From: Ferrimonas balearica
GTDB lineage: Bacteria > Pseudomonadota > Gammaproteobacteria > Enterobacterales > Shewanellaceae
Reading direction: 5' to 3'
Assembly: GCF_019802055.1 (NCBI RefSeq)
Contig: NZ_JAHVHW010000014.1
Coordinates: 1 to 61,411, forward strand
DNA length: 61,411 nt
A program made the position numbers and the translations under genes. Positions 32,929-43,362 of this stretch are shown piece by piece. The notes below the pieces were generated by a model. That model saw only the letters and a program-made list of their open reading frames with translations, was not told the DNA's origin and searched no databases. Within the stretch, counting starts at the first letter, position 1. Every line of letters begins with the position of its first letter.

Positions 32929-33414
32929 ATGAAAAAGGCAGATCTGATCACCAAGGAAGGCTGGAACGCACTGGAAGCGGAACTGAAATATCTGTGGAAG
33001 GAGGAGCGTCCCCGCGTGACTCAGGCGGTGTCTGACGCTGCGGCGTTGGGAGATCGGAGTGAAAACGCCGAGTACATCTACGGTAAAAAGCGCCTGCGTG
33101 AGATTGACCGGCGGGTGCGCTTTCTGTCCAAACGGATGGAGGTGCTTCGCGTGGTTGAGCCGGACCGCCGCCAGGAGGGCAAAGTCTATTTTGGCGCTTG
33201 GGTGGAGCTTGAGAATGACGACGGTGACCAGAAACGCTATCGCCTGGTGGGGCCGGATGAGTTCAATGTGAGGGAGGGTAAGATCAGCATCGACTCTCCG
33301 TTGGCTCGTGCGTTGCTCGGTAAAGAGGTCGACGATGAGATCCGGGTCCGCACACCCAATGGCGACCAACTGTTTTATATTAATGCGATACGTTACAAAG
33401 CGTTCGAGGACTGA
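32929..33414 (+). CDS. greB: Transcription elongation factor GreB
   Basis: Stimulates RNA cleavage by backtracked RNA polymerase. It has 161 residues. The N-terminal coiled coil carries the acidic tip (DAAALGDRSENAEYIYGKKRLREIDRR), and the C-terminal FKBP-like domain follows. The YIYGKKRLREID sequence marks GreB rather than GreA. It is followed after 11 bases by ompR, so the three genes greB-ompR-envZ may be co-transcribed. Confidence 0.95.
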   Translation: MKKADLITKEGWNALEAELKYLWKEERPRVTQAVSDAAALGDRSENAEYIYGKKRLREIDRRVRFLSKRMEVLRVVEPDRRQEGKVYFGAWVELENDDGDQKRYRLVGPDEFNVREGKISIDSPLARALLGKEVDDEIRVRTPNGDQLFYINAIRYKAFED

Positions 33415-33425
33415 GGGGGTTAGGG

Positions 33426-34148
33426 ATGAATCAGGAGACCACGAAGGTCTTGGTCGTTGACGACGACATGCGGTTAAGGAATTTGCTGGAGCGGTATCTG
33501 GTGGAGCAGGGATTCCAGGTACGTTCTGCCGCAGACTCTGAGCAGATGGATCGCCATCTGGAGCGGGAAAATTTCCACCTGCTGGTGCTGGATCTGATGC
33601 TGCCGGGCGAGGATGGCCTCTCCATCTGCCGGCGGTTGAGACAGAAAGGCAACGAGATCCCGATTGTGATGCTGACCGCCAAGGGCGACGAGGTGGACCG
33701 CATCATCGGACTGGAGCTGGGCGCGGATGATTATCTGCCCAAGCCCTTCAACCCCCGTGAACTGCTGGCCCGCATCAAGGCGGTACTGCGCCGCCGTCCC
33801 GCTGAAGTGCCGGGCGCGCCCTCGCAGGAGGAAACGGAGGTGCTGTTTGGCGACTACCGCTTGAACCTGGCGACCCGCGAGATGTTCCGTGGGGACGAGC
33901 CGGTGGCGCTGACCTCGGGTGAGTTTGCAGTACTGAAGGTACTGGTCAGCAATCCTCGTGAGCCAATGAGCCGCGATAAGCTGATGAACCAGGCCCGGGG
34001 ACGGGATTACAGCGCTCTGGAGCGCTCCATCGACGTGCAGGTATCCCGTCTGCGCCGTCTGATTGAGGAGGATCCCTCCAACCCGCGTTACATCCAGACC
34101 GTCTGGGGGCTCGGCTACGTGTTTGTGCCCGACGGCAGCGCTCGCTAG
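33426..34148 (+). CDS. ompR: Response regulator OmpR
   Basis: DNA-binding regulator of porins and osmotic responses, phosphorylated by EnvZ. The 240-residue protein has a receiver domain with phosphorylation site Asp56 ([13 protein letters not shown]) and LTAKGDE. The C-terminal winged helix domain (about 135-235) includes [12 protein letters not shown] and [38 protein letters not shown] precedes the ATG. The stop shares one base with the envZ start. Confidence 0.97.
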   Translation: MNQETTKVLVVDDDMRLRNLLERYLVEQGFQVRSAADSEQMDRHLERENFHLLVLDLMLPGEDGLSICRRLRQKGNEIPIVMLTAKGDEVDRIIGLELGADDYLPKPFNPRELLARIKAVLRRRPAEVPGAPSQEETEVLFGDYRLNLATREMFRGDEPVALTSGEFAVLKVLVSNPREPMSRDKLMNQARGRDYSALERSIDVQVSRLRRLIEEDPSNPRYIQTVWGLGYVFVPDGSAR

Positions 34149-35461
34149 TGCGCTGGCGGCTGCTTCCCCGCAGTAACTTTGGTCAGACGGTACTGCTGAT
34201 CGGCTGTCTGCTGCTGATCAATCAGCTGGTTTCCTATGTGTCGGTGGCGGTTTACGTGATAAAGCCGTCCACCCAGCAGATCAACCAGTTGCTGGCCCGT
34301 CAGGTGGAATTGGTGTTCCGCGACCTGCAGTTGGACCTGGATACCCTGACTCCGCTCGACGCGCTGCGCGAGAAGCTGGCGGAAGGGCAGTATATGGAGG
34401 CTTTCTCCATTCCCCAGGCGCGAGCCGAGGGGCTGGATGAAGCCACCTACTACCGCATCCTCTCTGACCAGATGAGTGAGTATCTCGGCGGTGACGCTGA
34501 GGTACGAATCGCTGGTGGTGAGCAGTACCAGATCTGGATCCGCCCCCCTCAGGCGCCTCAGATCTGGCTTCGGGTGCCCCTGTCCGGCTTTGATGAATCC
34601 AAGATCAATCCACTGACCATCTACCTGATGGTGATCGGTGCCCTCTCGGTATTGGGGGGATGGTGGTTTGCTCGTCTGCAGAGTCGTCCTCTGAGGCGAT
34701 TGCAGCGAGCGGCACTTCAGGTGTCCCGGGGCCGTTTCCCCAAGGCATTGCCGCTGTCTGGCTCTGCCGAGGTGGTAGAGGTGACCAAAGCCTTCAACCA
34801 GATGGCCCGCTCAATGGCGGAACTGGAAGCGGACCGTAACCTCCTACTGGCGGGGGTTTCCCATGATCTCCGTACGCCTCTGACCCGGATCCGTCTCTCT
34901 ACCGAGATGATGAGTAAGGAGGATGCCTTCCTGAAAGAGGGTATCGAGGCAGACATCGATGATATGAACGCCATCATCGATCAGTTCATCGCCTTTATCC
35001 GGGGTCATCAGGATGAAGCGATGCAGGTGCAGAGCGTGGATGAACTGCTGCATGACGTGGCTCAGCAGGAGGAGGTCAGGGGGCAGGAGATTGAACTGGC
35101 GCTAGGGAATACTCCCGGCATCAAGCTGCAACCGGTGGCGATCAAACGGGTGATCACCAATCTGGTGGAGAACGGTTTGCGCTACGGCAACGGCTGGCTT
35201 CGCTTGAGCTCCGGCGTGGAGAGGGGCTGGGTCTGGTTCAAGATTGAGGACAATGGCGCGGGAATCCCGCTGGACCGCCTGGATGAGCTGTTTCAGCCCT
35301 TTAAACAGGGTGACATCGCACGAGGTGGCGCCGGGTCCGGATTGGGGCTGGCCATCGTTAAGCGCATCGTGGATGGCCACGGTGGCGAGATCCATGTGGC
35401 CAACCGGCCCCGGGGAGGGCTGGAAGCTAAGGTGCGATTGCCATCGGATGGTGGCGAGTAA
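34148..35461 (+). CDS. envZ: Osmosensor histidine kinase EnvZ
   Basis: Inner-membrane sensor kinase partner of OmpR. It has 437 residues: two membrane helices (about 13-35 and 157-177) enclosing a periplasmic domain, a HAMP linker, a dimerisation domain with phospho-accepting His239 ([15 protein letters not shown]) and an ATP-binding domain ([10 protein letters not shown] as N box, EDNGAGIP as G1, [16 protein letters not shown] as G2). The GTG start overlaps the ompR stop, implying coupled translation. Confidence 0.96.
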   Translation: MRWRLLPRSNFGQTVLLIGCLLLINQLVSYVSVAVYVIKPSTQQINQLLARQVELVFRDLQLDLDTLTPLDALREKLAEGQYMEAFSIPQARAEGLDEATYYRILSDQMSEYLGGDAEVRIAGGEQYQIWIRPPQAPQIWLRVPLSGFDESKINPLTIYLMVIGALSVLGGWWFARLQSRPLRRLQRAALQVSRGRFPKALPLSGSAEVVEVTKAFNQMARSMAELEADRNLLLAGVSHDLRTPLTRIRLSTEMMSKEDAFLKEGIEADIDDMNAIIDQFIAFIRGHQDEAMQVQSVDELLHDVAQQEEVRGQEIELALGNTPGIKLQPVAIKRVITNLVENGLRYGNGWLRLSSGVERGWVWFKIEDNGAGIPLDRLDELFQPFKQGDIARGGAGSGLGLAIVKRIVDGHGGEIHVANRPRGGLEAKVRLPSDGGE

Positions 35462-35467
35462 CCCAAT

Positions 35468-35497
35468 AAGAAAGCCGCTCATTTGAGCGGCTTTTTG
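35468..35497. terminator. Bidirectional terminator between envZ and pckA
   Basis: A 10-bp stem (AAAGCCGCTC/GAGCGGCTTT, loop ATTT) is followed by five T in total on the plus strand and has A-rich sequence on the left, between convergent genes. Confidence 0.85.
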
Positions 35498-35514
35498 CTG
35501 CTTATCCGGTGGGA

Positions 35515-37044
35515 TTACAGCTTGGGACCTGCGGCAACGATCGCATCGGAAACGTCGTACTTGGCGAAGTTCTGTTGGAACTCAGCGGCAAGTTGACGTG
35601 CGAACTGATCGTATTTGTCCGCGTCTGTCCAGGTCTGCTTCGGATTCAGCAGTGCCGGGTCGACACCGGGGATCGCCTTGGGTACAGAGAGGTTCAGAAT
35701 CGGCAGGGCTTCTGTTTCCACTTCCGCCAGTGCGCCGGAGACAATGGCGTCAACGATGGCCCGGGTGGTGGGGATGTCGAAGCGCTGCCCTTCACCGTAG
35801 GGGCCGCCAGTCCAGCCGGTGTTGACCAGGTAAACCTGGCTGCCGAACTGTTCAATGCGCTCCATCAGCAACTCGGCGTATACGCCCGCCGGGCGGGGGA
35901 AGAAGGGGGCACCAAAGCAGGTGGAGAAGGTGGACTCGATGGCGGCGCTGGAGCCGATCTCAGTGGAGCCGACTTTGGCGGTGTAGCCGGACAGGAAGTG
36001 GTATGCGGCAGCCTCTTTGGACAGCTTGGCGACCGGAGGCAGCACACCGGATACATCGCAGGTCAGGAACACCACAGCACTGGGCTCGGCGCCACGATTG
36101 ATCTCCACGCGCTGAGCGATGTGCTCCAGCGGATAGGCGGCACGACTGTTCTGGGTCTTGCTGCTGTCGGTGTAATCCGGCGTACGCAGGCCATTGAGCA
36201 CCACGTTCTCCAGAACGCTGCCAAAGCGGATGGCATCCCAGATCACCGGCTCGTTTTTCTGAGACAGGTCGATGCACTTGGCATAGCAACCGCCCTCAAT
36301 ATTGAAAACGCCACCGGGCGCCCAGCCGTGCTCATCGTCGCCAATCAGGAAGCGTTTGGGATCGGCAGAAAGGGTGGTTTTCCCAGTGCCGGAGAGACCG
36401 AAGAACAGTGTGGTGTCGCCAGCTTCACCCACGTTGGCGGAGCAGTGCATCGGCAGTACGCCTTTGGCCGGCAGCAGGAAGTTCTGAACAGAGAACATCG
36501 ATTTTTTCATCTCGCCGGCGTAACGCATCCCTGCCAGCAGCACTTTGCGCTGAGCAAAGTTGATGATCACGGTGCCGTCGGAGTGGGTGCCGTCCCGCTC
36601 AGGGTCACATTGAAAACTGGGGACGTTCAGGATCTGCCATACCGGTTTGTTGGCCCGGTTGAACTGCTCGGGAACGATAAACAGGTTGCGGGCAAAGAGT
36701 TGATGCCAGGCGGTCTCGGTACGAACTGAGAGGGGTTGGTAGTGATCGTCATCGGCGCCCACTTCCAGTTCGGAGAGGAAGTGATCCTGACCATCCAGGT
36801 GCGCTTCCACCCTCTGCCAGAGCGCATCAAACTGGGCCGCATCAAAGGGACGGTTTACGTTGCCCCATTCGATATCGGCGGCGGTGGAGGGCTCCTGAAC
36901 AATAAAGCGGTCCTTGGGGGAGCGGCCGGTACGATGTCCGGTTTCCACGACTAATGCGCCATTGTCCGCAAGGCTGCCTTCCTTGCGCGCCAGGGCGGCC
37001 TCAACCAGCTCAGCGCTGGAGAGGTTTTGCCAGATCACTGACAT
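35515..37044 (-). CDS. pckA: Phosphoenolpyruvate carboxykinase (ATP)
   Basis: Converts oxaloacetate and ATP to phosphoenolpyruvate, the entry step of gluconeogenesis. It has 509 residues. Signatures include [14 protein letters not shown], the P-loop [16 protein letters not shown] with [24 protein letters not shown] just after it, [12 protein letters not shown], and [16 protein letters not shown] upstream fixes the ATG at 37044. A CRP-like site about 100 bases upstream suggests cAMP control, sensible for a gluconeogenic gene. A terminator separates it from hslO. Confidence 0.97.
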   Translation of the reverse strand: MSVIWQNLSSAELVEAALARKEGSLADNGALVVETGHRTGRSPKDRFIVQEPSTAADIEWGNVNRPFDAAQFDALWQRVEAHLDGQDHFLSELEVGADDDHYQPLSVRTETAWHQLFARNLFIVPEQFNRANKPVWQILNVPSFQCDPERDGTHSDGTVIINFAQRKVLLAGMRYAGEMKKSMFSVQNFLLPAKGVLPMHCSANVGEAGDTTLFFGLSGTGKTTLSADPKRFLIGDDEHGWAPGGVFNIEGGCYAKCIDLSQKNEPVIWDAIRFGSVLENVVLNGLRTPDYTDSSKTQNSRAAYPLEHIAQRVEINRGAEPSAVVFLTCDVSGVLPPVAKLSKEAAAYHFLSGYTAKVGSTEIGSSAAIESTFSTCFGAPFFPRPAGVYAELLMERIEQFGSQVYLVNTGWTGGPYGEGQRFDIPTTRAIVDAIVSGALAEVETEALPILNLSVPKAIPGVDPALLNPKQTWTDADKYDQFARQLAAEFQQNFAKYDVSDAIVAAGPKL

Positions 37045-37078
37045 AGATAACTCCTCGGTCCATTTAGTGAGTAATTCG

Positions 37079-37094
37079 GGCGATTCCGATCGCC
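37079..37094. repeat. Hairpin in the pckA leader
   Basis: GGCGAT-TCCG-ATCGCC forms a 6-bp stem about 35 bases before the pckA ATG, within the probable 5' untranslated region. It may affect mRNA stability or be an operator; nothing more can be said. Confidence 0.4.
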
Positions 37095-37143
37095 TCTTAA
37101 TTGGCCAGAAAGTGTATCTCAGTGTGGCAGTTGGTGCGACCAG

Positions 37144-37159
37144 CGTGATGGCTATCACA
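37144..37159 (-). promoter_or_regulatory. CRP-like site upstream of pckA
   Basis: Reading the minus strand, TGTGA-TAGCCA-TCACG matches the CRP consensus TGTGA-N6-TCACA at nine of ten positions. It is centred about 107 bases before the pckA ATG. A possible -10 (TACACT on the minus strand at 37116-37111) lies downstream. Activation of pckA by cAMP-CRP is inferred. Confidence 0.7.
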
Positions 37160-37169
37160 TTATATCGGG

Positions 37170-37201
37170 TGTAAAAAAAGCAGGGCGTGACCCTGCTTTT
37201 T
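37170..37201 (-). terminator. Terminator of the hslR-hslO operon
   Basis: On the minus strand, a stem AGCAGGG/CCCTGCT with a 5-base loop is followed by seven T. It lies 30 bases after the hslO stop and upstream of the pckA promoter. Confidence 0.87.
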
Positions 37202-37227
37202 GTGTTCTCCGGGATAAGTACCCGGGA

Positions 37228-38100
37228 TCAGTGCTGAGTTTGGGAGGTGTCGCTGCCACCCTGAGTCAGCGCGCCGATGTCCACCGCATCGAAACGGTAC
37301 TGGGCGCCACAGTAGTCGCAGTGCATGGCGATCTCACCCTGCTCTTCGATGATGGCGTTCAGTTCGGCGTGGTCGATGGTAGAGAGGGCCGCCAGGCTGC
37401 GCTCATGGGAGCAACCGCAGCGGAACTCAACGTCGGAGGGTTCAAACACCTGAACGGACTCCTGGTGGTAGAGGCGATGCAGTACCTCCTCTGCCTCCAG
37501 ACCAAACAGCTCTTCCGCTTTAATGGTGTCGGTCAGGCTTTCCAGATGCTCAAACTCCACATCCGCCTGGACATTGCTCGCTGGCATCTCCTGCAGCAGC
37601 ATGCCTGCGGCATGCTCACCATTGGCGTGAAGCCACAGGCGGGTGCGCAGCTGCTCGGACTGGGCAAAGTATTGCTCCAGACAGGCGGCCAGGGTCGGTT
37701 CGGTCAGGGCAACAACACCCTGGTAGCGCTCACCCTCTTTCGGGGTGATGGTGATCACCAGATGGCCTTTGCCCACCATCTGTTGCAGATCCCCATCAGG
37801 GACCTCGCCCTCAAAACGGGCGACACCACGCAGGGACTGGTTGTGAGTCCCATTGATCACTACCAGACGCAGCGGGCCTTCGCCCTGGATCTGTACGGCA
37901 ATCTCCCCTTCGAATTTCAGGATGGCGGTCAGCAGGGAGGTTGCTGCCAGCATCTCGCCCAGCAAACGCTGAACCGGGGCCGGGTACTCATGGCCGCTCA
38001 GCATCTGTTGGTAGCTTTCATTCAGTTGCACCAGTTCGCCGCGGACATCGGCCTGATCGAACAGGTAGCGATACAGCTTGTCAGTCATCGTCTTACTCAT
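37228..38100 (-). CDS. hslO: Redox-regulated chaperone Hsp33
   Basis: Holdase activated by oxidation that protects proteins in oxidative heat stress. It has 290 residues, with [16 protein letters not shown] near the start. The C-terminal zinc redox switch has Cys pairs CGC ([11 protein letters not shown]) and CxxC (HCDYCGAQY), matching the family's CxC...CxxC. The start is at 38100, overlapping hslR by eight bases, or at the in-frame ATG 38088. It follows hslR in one heat-shock operon as in Escherichia coli. Confidence 0.95.
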   Translation of the reverse strand: MSKTMTDKLYRYLFDQADVRGELVQLNESYQQMLSGHEYPAPVQRLLGEMLAATSLLTAILKFEGEIAVQIQGEGPLRLVVINGTHNQSLRGVARFEGEVPDGDLQQMVGKGHLVITITPKEGERYQGVVALTEPTLAACLEQYFAQSEQLRTRLWLHANGEHAAGMLLQEMPASNVQADVEFEHLESLTDTIKAEELFGLEAEEVLHRLYHQESVQVFEPSDVEFRCGCSHERSLAALSTIDHAELNAIIEEQGEIAMHCDYCGAQYRFDAVDIGALTQGGSDTSQTQH

Positions 38101-38500
38101 CCTGGTTTTTAAAGCGAAGCAGGGCTCGGCGCTGCTTCTTGTCCGGCCGGCTGGCTCGGGGGTCGGCGTCAGCCATCAGGCGACGTTGCTCAGCCCGCTC
38201 AATGCGGCGGGCAATACTGTCCTCGGTCTCTTCGTACAGGGCTTGTGCCAACGGGGCGCTCAGTCGTTTCTCTGATAAACCCTTAACCACCAACTCCTTT
38301 TCGTCGTGCCCTTGCCAAAGCGTCAGGGTGGCGCCGACCTCAATCTTCCTGCCCGGCTTACAGCGCTGGCCATTAACCTGCACTTTTCCGCCGTTGATCA
38401 TCTCCGTCGCCAGGCTTCGCGTCTTGTAAAAGCGTGCAGCCCAGAGCCATTTATCGAGACGAACTCCAGTAATGGACTCATTTAATGATGGTTTTGACAC
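38093..38500 (-). CDS. hslR: Ribosome-associated heat shock protein Hsp15
   Basis: Binds the 50S subunit carrying nascent peptidyl-tRNA after stalled translation, as shown for Escherichia coli HslR. The 135-residue protein has an S4 RNA-binding domain ([34 protein letters not shown], in parts) and a basic C-terminal tail ([13 protein letters not shown]). The start codon is GTG at 38500 after a G-rich site. It diverges from the gsp operon. Confidence 0.94.
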   Translation of the reverse strand: MSKPSLNESITGVRLDKWLWAARFYKTRSLATEMINGGKVQVNGQRCKPGRKIEVGATLTLWQGHDEKELVVKGLSEKRLSAPLAQALYEETEDSIARRIERAEQRRLMADADPRASRPDKKQRRALLRFKNQDE

Positions 38501-38539
38501 AAAATCCCCCTACGCTTAAGGAACCGAGTCTTCTTGGGT

Positions 38540-38555
38540 GCCCCAAAAAAGGGGC
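38540..38555. repeat. Short inverted repeat between hslR and gspC
   Basis: GCCCC-AAAAAA-GGGGC lies about 40 bases before the hslR start. Reading the minus strand it is C-rich then T-rich, so it could be part of the heat-shock promoter or a leader hairpin. It is not a proven site. Confidence 0.35.
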
Positions 38556-38711
38556 GGACAAGCTAGCATAATCGCCGGTTTTGTGCCATTTCCCCAGTAT
38601 TGCCTCTCCTTGGCTTGTTGGGGGGTGAGGCGTAAGTTAGCATGATACAAGCACATTTATTGGACATGACCGACGAGTGACCGTCGGCGTGTGGACACAG
38701 TTTCCGAACGC

Positions 38712-39641
38712 ATGGACTACTCAATCGCGATCCAGCGAATGCTGGCAAAGGTGCCCCAGGCGGCACTGGCTAAGGCTCTTACTCTGGGTCTGGCGCTCTA
38801 CGCTTTGTATCTGGCGGCGCTGATCACCTGGCAACTGGTGCCTCTGCCTGAGCAAACCGCCCCGGCCTGGCGTCCTACTCCCGCTGCCCAGAGTGGCGCC
38901 TCGTCGTCCGCCTCTCTGGACGGCCTCATCTCCCTCTCTCTGTTCGGTACACCGGATAAGAGCGCTGAATCCGCCAAACCGGCAGAGCCGGTTCAGCGTG
39001 ACCTGATCACCGATGCTCCCAAAACCACTCTGCGCATTCTGCTGACCGGCCTGGTCGCCAGCAGTGTTGAGGAGCGCGGTATTGCGATTATTGAAAGCGG
39101 CGGCAGTCAAGAAACGTACGGCATTGGCGATAAGATCAAGGGCACCAGTGCCAGCCTTCACGAAGTGTATGCGGATCGCGCCATCATTCTGAATCAGGGC
39201 CGGTATGAAACCCTGATGTTGGATGGGGTCGAGTACACCCGAGAGATGTCCTCAGAAACCCAGCGCCTCCGTGAGCAACCTCAGGCTGAGGTGGACATGC
39301 GGGACGACGCTGAGACTGCTCAGGCTCTGGAAGAGGCCCGTGAAGCGATGCTGAATGATCCCGGAAAGCTTCAGGACTACCTGTCGATCTCTCCGGTACG
39401 GGACCAGGAAACCGGTGGTCTCCGTGGCTATCGGTTGAACCCGGGCAAGAACCGTGAGGTTTTCATGCAGTCAGGTTTGCAACCTAATGATCTCGCAGTC
39501 TCTATGAACGGCTATGATCTCACCAACATGGGAGAATCGATGCAGATTCTTTCCCAATTGGCTGAGCTCGAAGAAGTATCCCTGATGGTAGAACGAGAGG
39601 GGCAGTTGACCGAAGTCCTGTTCGCTCTGCCCACGCAATAA
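38712..39641 (+). CDS. gspC: Type II secretion protein GspC
   Basis: Inner-membrane clamp linking the inner platform to the GspD secretin. The 309-residue protein has one membrane helix (about residues 18-37), a homology-region domain (SLFGT...KTTLRILLTGLVAS...GIAIIESGGSQETYGIGDKI) and a C-terminal PDZ domain (GLQPNDLAVSMNGYDLTNMGE). The ATG at 38712 is used; an in-frame GTG at 38691 is possible and neither has a strong ribosome binding site. First gene of a twelve-gene operon. Confidence 0.93.
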   Translation: MDYSIAIQRMLAKVPQAALAKALTLGLALYALYLAALITWQLVPLPEQTAPAWRPTPAAQSGASSSASLDGLISLSLFGTPDKSAESAKPAEPVQRDLITDAPKTTLRILLTGLVASSVEERGIAIIESGGSQETYGIGDKIKGTSASLHEVYADRAIILNQGRYETLMLDGVEYTREMSSETQRLREQPQAEVDMRDDAETAQALEEAREAMLNDPGKLQDYLSISPVRDQETGGLRGYRLNPGKNREVFMQSGLQPNDLAVSMNGYDLTNMGESMQILSQLAELEEVSLMVEREGQLTEVLFALPTQ

Positions 39642-39665
39642 AAGAATCAAGGCGAAGGAAGCACA

Positions 39666-41822
39666 ATGACCAACATGCAGCGTCGACTGCCCTGGGTGCG
39701 CAATAGCATTGCCGCTGGCCTGCTGGCTGGCATGGCCGCCATTGGGGGCGGAGCCCTGGCTGCGGATGCGCAGTACGCGGCCAACTTCAAAGGCACGGAC
39801 ATTCAGGAATTCATCAACATCGTTGGGAAAAACCTGAATCGCACCATCATCGTTGACCCCACAGTGCGGGGCAAAATCAACGTCCGCAGTTACGATCTTC
39901 TCAGCGAAGAACAGTATTACCAGTTCTTTCTGAGTGTGCTCCAGGTCTACGGTTACGCCGTGGTGGAGATGCCTGGCACCAACATCATCAAGGTGGTGAA
40001 GGACAAGGACGCCAAGGATTCCAATATTCGCGTCGCGGATGACCAGTATCCCGGTGATGGGGATGAGATGGTCACCCGCATCGTGCCGCTCTACAACGTC
40101 GAGGCCAAGCAGTTGGCCCCGCTGCTGCGCCAGCTCAACAACAACGCTGGTGGCGGTAACGTGGTGAACTACGACCCCTCCAACGTGCTGATGATCACCG
40201 GCCGCGCAGCGGTGGTGAACAAGCTGGTTGAGATCGTGAAGCGGGTTGATCTGCAGGGCGACACCAAGGTGGAAGTGGTTCGTCTGGCCTACGCCTCTGC
40301 GGGTGAGATGGTACGCATCATCGACGCGCTCTATCGGGGTACCGGTCAGCAGGCCAGTACCGGCACCGGCTCCATCCCCAAGGTAGTGGCGGATGAGCGC
40401 ACCAACTCCGTGGTGATCTCCGGCGACGAGCGCGCCCGTGAGCGGGCGGCAGCCTTGGTTCGTGAGCTGGACCAGGAGATGAAGAACTCCGGCAACACCA
40501 AGGTGGTCTACCTCAAGTACGCCAAGGCGGAAGACCTGCAGGAGGTGCTCTCTGGTTTTGCGGAAAGCCTGCAAACGGAAGAGGCGGGTGCCCAGACTCA
40601 GCGCCGTCGCAGCAACGAAATCACCATCATGGCGCATGCGGATTCCAATGCTCTGGTGATCAACGCTCAGCCAGACCAGATCCAAACTCTGGAAAGCGTG
40701 ATCCGTCAACTCGATATCCGCCGTGCCCAGGTGCTGGTGGAAGCGATCATTGTTGAGATCGCCGAGGGGGATGAAGTGGGCTTTGGTGTCCAGTGGGCCT
40801 CAGCCGATGGCGGCCTGATCCAGTACAACACCTTCGGCACCACCATTGGTGAAGTGGGTGCAGGGATCTGGGATGCCCGGGATGTGCCCGGTACCATTGT
40901 GTGTTCCGACAATGGCACCTGTACCCAGAACCCTGATCAGGATGGTGACATCACCACCCTGGCGGCAGCCCTGTCCAAGGTTAACGGCATGGCCTGGGGT
41001 GTGGCGATGGGTGACTTCGGTGCCCTGATTCAGGCGGTGGCAGCGGATTCCAACTCCAACGTCCTGGCCACCCCCTCCATCACCACCCTGGATAACCAGG
41101 AAGCCAGCTTTATCGTGGGTGATGAAGTGCCGGTGATCACCGGTTCCACCTCCGGCTCCAACAACGATAACCCCTTTACCACCGTTGAGCGGAAAGAGGT
41201 GGGGATCAAGCTGAAGGTGACTCCGCAGATCAATGAAGGCAACGCGGTACAGCTGGAGATTGAACAGGAGGTCTCCAACGTCAATGGCCGTACTGCCGTG
41301 GACGTGACCTTCGGTAAGCGTACCCTGACCACCACCGTTCTGGCGGATTCCGGTGAGACCGTGGTGCTGGGCGGCCTGCTCAACGAAGATGTGCAGGAGA
41401 GCGTGTCCAAGGTGCCGATTCTGGGTGATATCCCGGTGATTGGTCACCTGTTCAGCTCCACCAGCTCCAAGAAAACCAAACGTAACCTGATGATCTTCAT
41501 CAAGCCCACCATCATTCGGGATGGCCCGAGCATGTCGGGCATTGCGGGTCGTAAGTACAACTATTTCCGTGCCCGACAGCTGGAGCAGGCGGAACGTGGC
41601 ATCAATCTGATGCCCAATACCGACGTGCCGATTCTGGAAGAGTGGGTGGTGCCGGATGGCATGAGCCCCGAGATCCACGACATCCTGATGCGCCACCAGA
41701 GCGGTGAATCGATGGCTACGCCGATCCGCGATCAGAACGAGTGGATGCAGAAGGCGCTCGATGGCTCGGCCAAGGGCGAAACGGCGACCGAAACGCCGGT
41801 CGAGGAGAAGCAGGATGACTGA
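39666..41822 (+). CDS. gspD: Type II secretion secretin GspD
   Basis: Outer-membrane channel through which folded proteins leave the periplasm. The 718-residue precursor has a signal peptide (about 1-34), N0 to N3 domains ([23 protein letters not shown] onwards) and the C-terminal secretin domain (VPVITGS..., [49 protein letters not shown] in parts). An S-domain-like tail follows. CGAAGGAAGC precedes the ATG. Its end overlaps gspE by eight bases. Confidence 0.97.
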   Translation: MTNMQRRLPWVRNSIAAGLLAGMAAIGGGALAADAQYAANFKGTDIQEFINIVGKNLNRTIIVDPTVRGKINVRSYDLLSEEQYYQFFLSVLQVYGYAVVEMPGTNIIKVVKDKDAKDSNIRVADDQYPGDGDEMVTRIVPLYNVEAKQLAPLLRQLNNNAGGGNVVNYDPSNVLMITGRAAVVNKLVEIVKRVDLQGDTKVEVVRLAYASAGEMVRIIDALYRGTGQQASTGTGSIPKVVADERTNSVVISGDERARERAAALVRELDQEMKNSGNTKVVYLKYAKAEDLQEVLSGFAESLQTEEAGAQTQRRRSNEITIMAHADSNALVINAQPDQIQTLESVIRQLDIRRAQVLVEAIIVEIAEGDEVGFGVQWASADGGLIQYNTFGTTIGEVGAGIWDARDVPGTIVCSDNGTCTQNPDQDGDITTLAAALSKVNGMAWGVAMGDFGALIQAVAADSNSNVLATPSITTLDNQEASFIVGDEVPVITGSTSGSNNDNPFTTVERKEVGIKLKVTPQINEGNAVQLEIEQEVSNVNGRTAVDVTFGKRTLTTTVLADSGETVVLGGLLNEDVQESVSKVPILGDIPVIGHLFSSTSSKKTKRNLMIFIKPTIIRDGPSMSGIAGRKYNYFRARQLEQAERGINLMPNTDVPILEEWVVPDGMSPEIHDILMRHQSGESMATPIRDQNEWMQKALDGSAKGETATETPVEEKQDD

Positions 41823-43359
41823 GGCGGAGCGCCAGGAAACCCTGGCTGAACTGCCTGAAGTGGCTGATATGGCCGAGGCGGCTCCCCCGGGACGTCTGCC
41901 CAGGCTGCCCTTTGCCTTTGCCCGTCGTCATGGCGTGATGCTGGTGCCTGAGGATGAGGCTCTGGTGCTGTGGTACAGCCCCAGCGCCCGCCCCAAAGCA
42001 CTGCTGGAAGCGCGCCGTCTGGCGGGCAAGCCGGTGACCCTTAACGGGGTCGAGAGCAACGCCTTTGACCTCAAGCTGACCGAACTCTACCAGCAGGACT
42101 CCTCAGAGGCGCAGCAGCTGATGGAGGACATTGGGAAGGACGACGATCTCGCGTCTCTGGCGGATGAACTGCCGGAAACCGAAGACCTGCTGGATGCGGA
42201 CGACGATGCGCCCATCATTCGGCTGATCAACGCCCTGCTGTCTGAATCCATCAAGCTGGGCGCGTCCGATATCCATGTCGAGACCTATGAGAAGGAGCTG
42301 GTGGTGCGCTTCCGCATCGACGGCGTTCTTCAGGAAGTGCTCAAGCAGCAGCGCAAGATCGCGCCGCTGCTGGTTTCCCGTATCAAGGTGATGGCCAAAC
42401 TGGACATCGCCGAGAAGCGGGTGCCCCAGGATGGCCGTATCTCTCTGCGCATCGGCGGCCGAGCCGTGGATGTGCGGGTGTCCACCATGCCCAGTTCCCG
42501 CGGTGAGCGGGTGGTGATGCGTCTGCTGGATAAGAACCAGTCGGTGCTGAACCTCGAACAGCTGGGGATGGCAGAGGGGATCCGGGGCCAGTTCAACAGC
42601 CTGATCCGCCGTCCTCACGGCATCCTGCTAGTGACCGGTCCCACCGGTTCCGGTAAATCCACCACGCTGTATGCCGGTCTGACCGAGATCAACAGCCGGG
42701 ATCGCAATATCCTGACGGTGGAAGACCCGATCGAATACGAGCTGGAGGGGATTGGTCAGACTCAGGTGAACACCAAGGTGGACATGACCTTCGCCCGGGG
42801 GTTGCGCGCCATTCTGCGTCAGGATCCTGATGTGGTGATGGTGGGTGAGATCCGGGACCTGGAAACCGGCCAGATTGCCGTTCAGGCCTCTTTGACCGGT
42901 CACCTGGTACTCTCCACATTGCACACCAACACCGCTTCCGGTGCCATCACCCGTTTGCAGGATATGGGGATCGAACCTTTCCTCATCTCCTCCTCGCTGC
43001 TTGGTGTTCTTGCTCAGCGACTGGTGCGGACCCTCTGCCCTGAGTGTAAGACCCCTTACCAGCCGAATGCCCGAGAGCGGACGCTGCTGGAACTGGGCCA
43101 TGGCGAGCAGCCGACCATCTTCAAGGCGAAGGGGTGTGAACACTGTAACTTCAGTGGCTATAAGGGCCGGACAGGCATCCATGAGCTGCTGGTGGTGGAC
43201 GACACCATTCGCGAACTGATCCATGGTGGCCGGGGCGAACTGGCCATCGAAAAACACGTACGCCAGACCACGCCTTCCATCCGTCAGGATGGATGTGGAA
43301 AAGTCCTCGCCGGGATGACCACCTTGGAGGAAGTGCTGCGGGTGACTCGGGAGGAGTAA
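41815..43359 (+). CDS. gspE: Type II secretion ATPase GspE
   Basis: Cytoplasmic hexameric ATPase powering pseudopilus assembly. It has 514 residues. Walker [11 protein letters not shown] has Lys281; the Asp box [18 protein letters not shown], Walker [13 protein letters not shown] and the His box [11 protein letters not shown] follow. The four-cysteine zinc motif CPEC...CEHC is present. GAGGAGAAGCAGG precedes the ATG at 41815, which overlaps the end of gspD. An N-terminal domain ([14 protein letters not shown]) for GspL binding is intact. Confidence 0.97.
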   Translation: MTEAERQETLAELPEVADMAEAAPPGRLPRLPFAFARRHGVMLVPEDEALVLWYSPSARPKALLEARRLAGKPVTLNGVESNAFDLKLTELYQQDSSEAQQLMEDIGKDDDLASLADELPETEDLLDADDDAPIIRLINALLSESIKLGASDIHVETYEKELVVRFRIDGVLQEVLKQQRKIAPLLVSRIKVMAKLDIAEKRVPQDGRISLRIGGRAVDVRVSTMPSSRGERVVMRLLDKNQSVLNLEQLGMAEGIRGQFNSLIRRPHGILLVTGPTGSGKSTTLYAGLTEINSRDRNILTVEDPIEYELEGIGQTQVNTKVDMTFARGLRAILRQDPDVVMVGEIRDLETGQIAVQASLTGHLVLSTLHTNTASGAITRLQDMGIEPFLISSSLLGVLAQRLVRTLCPECKTPYQPNARERTLLELGHGEQPTIFKAKGCEHCNFSGYKGRTGIHELLVVDDTIRELIHGGRGELAIEKHVRQTTPSIRQDGCGKVLAGMTTLEEVLRVTREE

Positions 43360-43362
43360 GCC

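Noticed and set aside
35509-36729. 406-codon plus-strand frame opposite pckA
   Set aside because: Antisense shadow of pckA, which has all its catalytic motifs.
38540-38580. Sigma-32 promoter sought upstream of hslR
   Set aside because: C-rich and T-rich tracts are suggestive, but no -35/-10 pair with proper spacing could be aligned.
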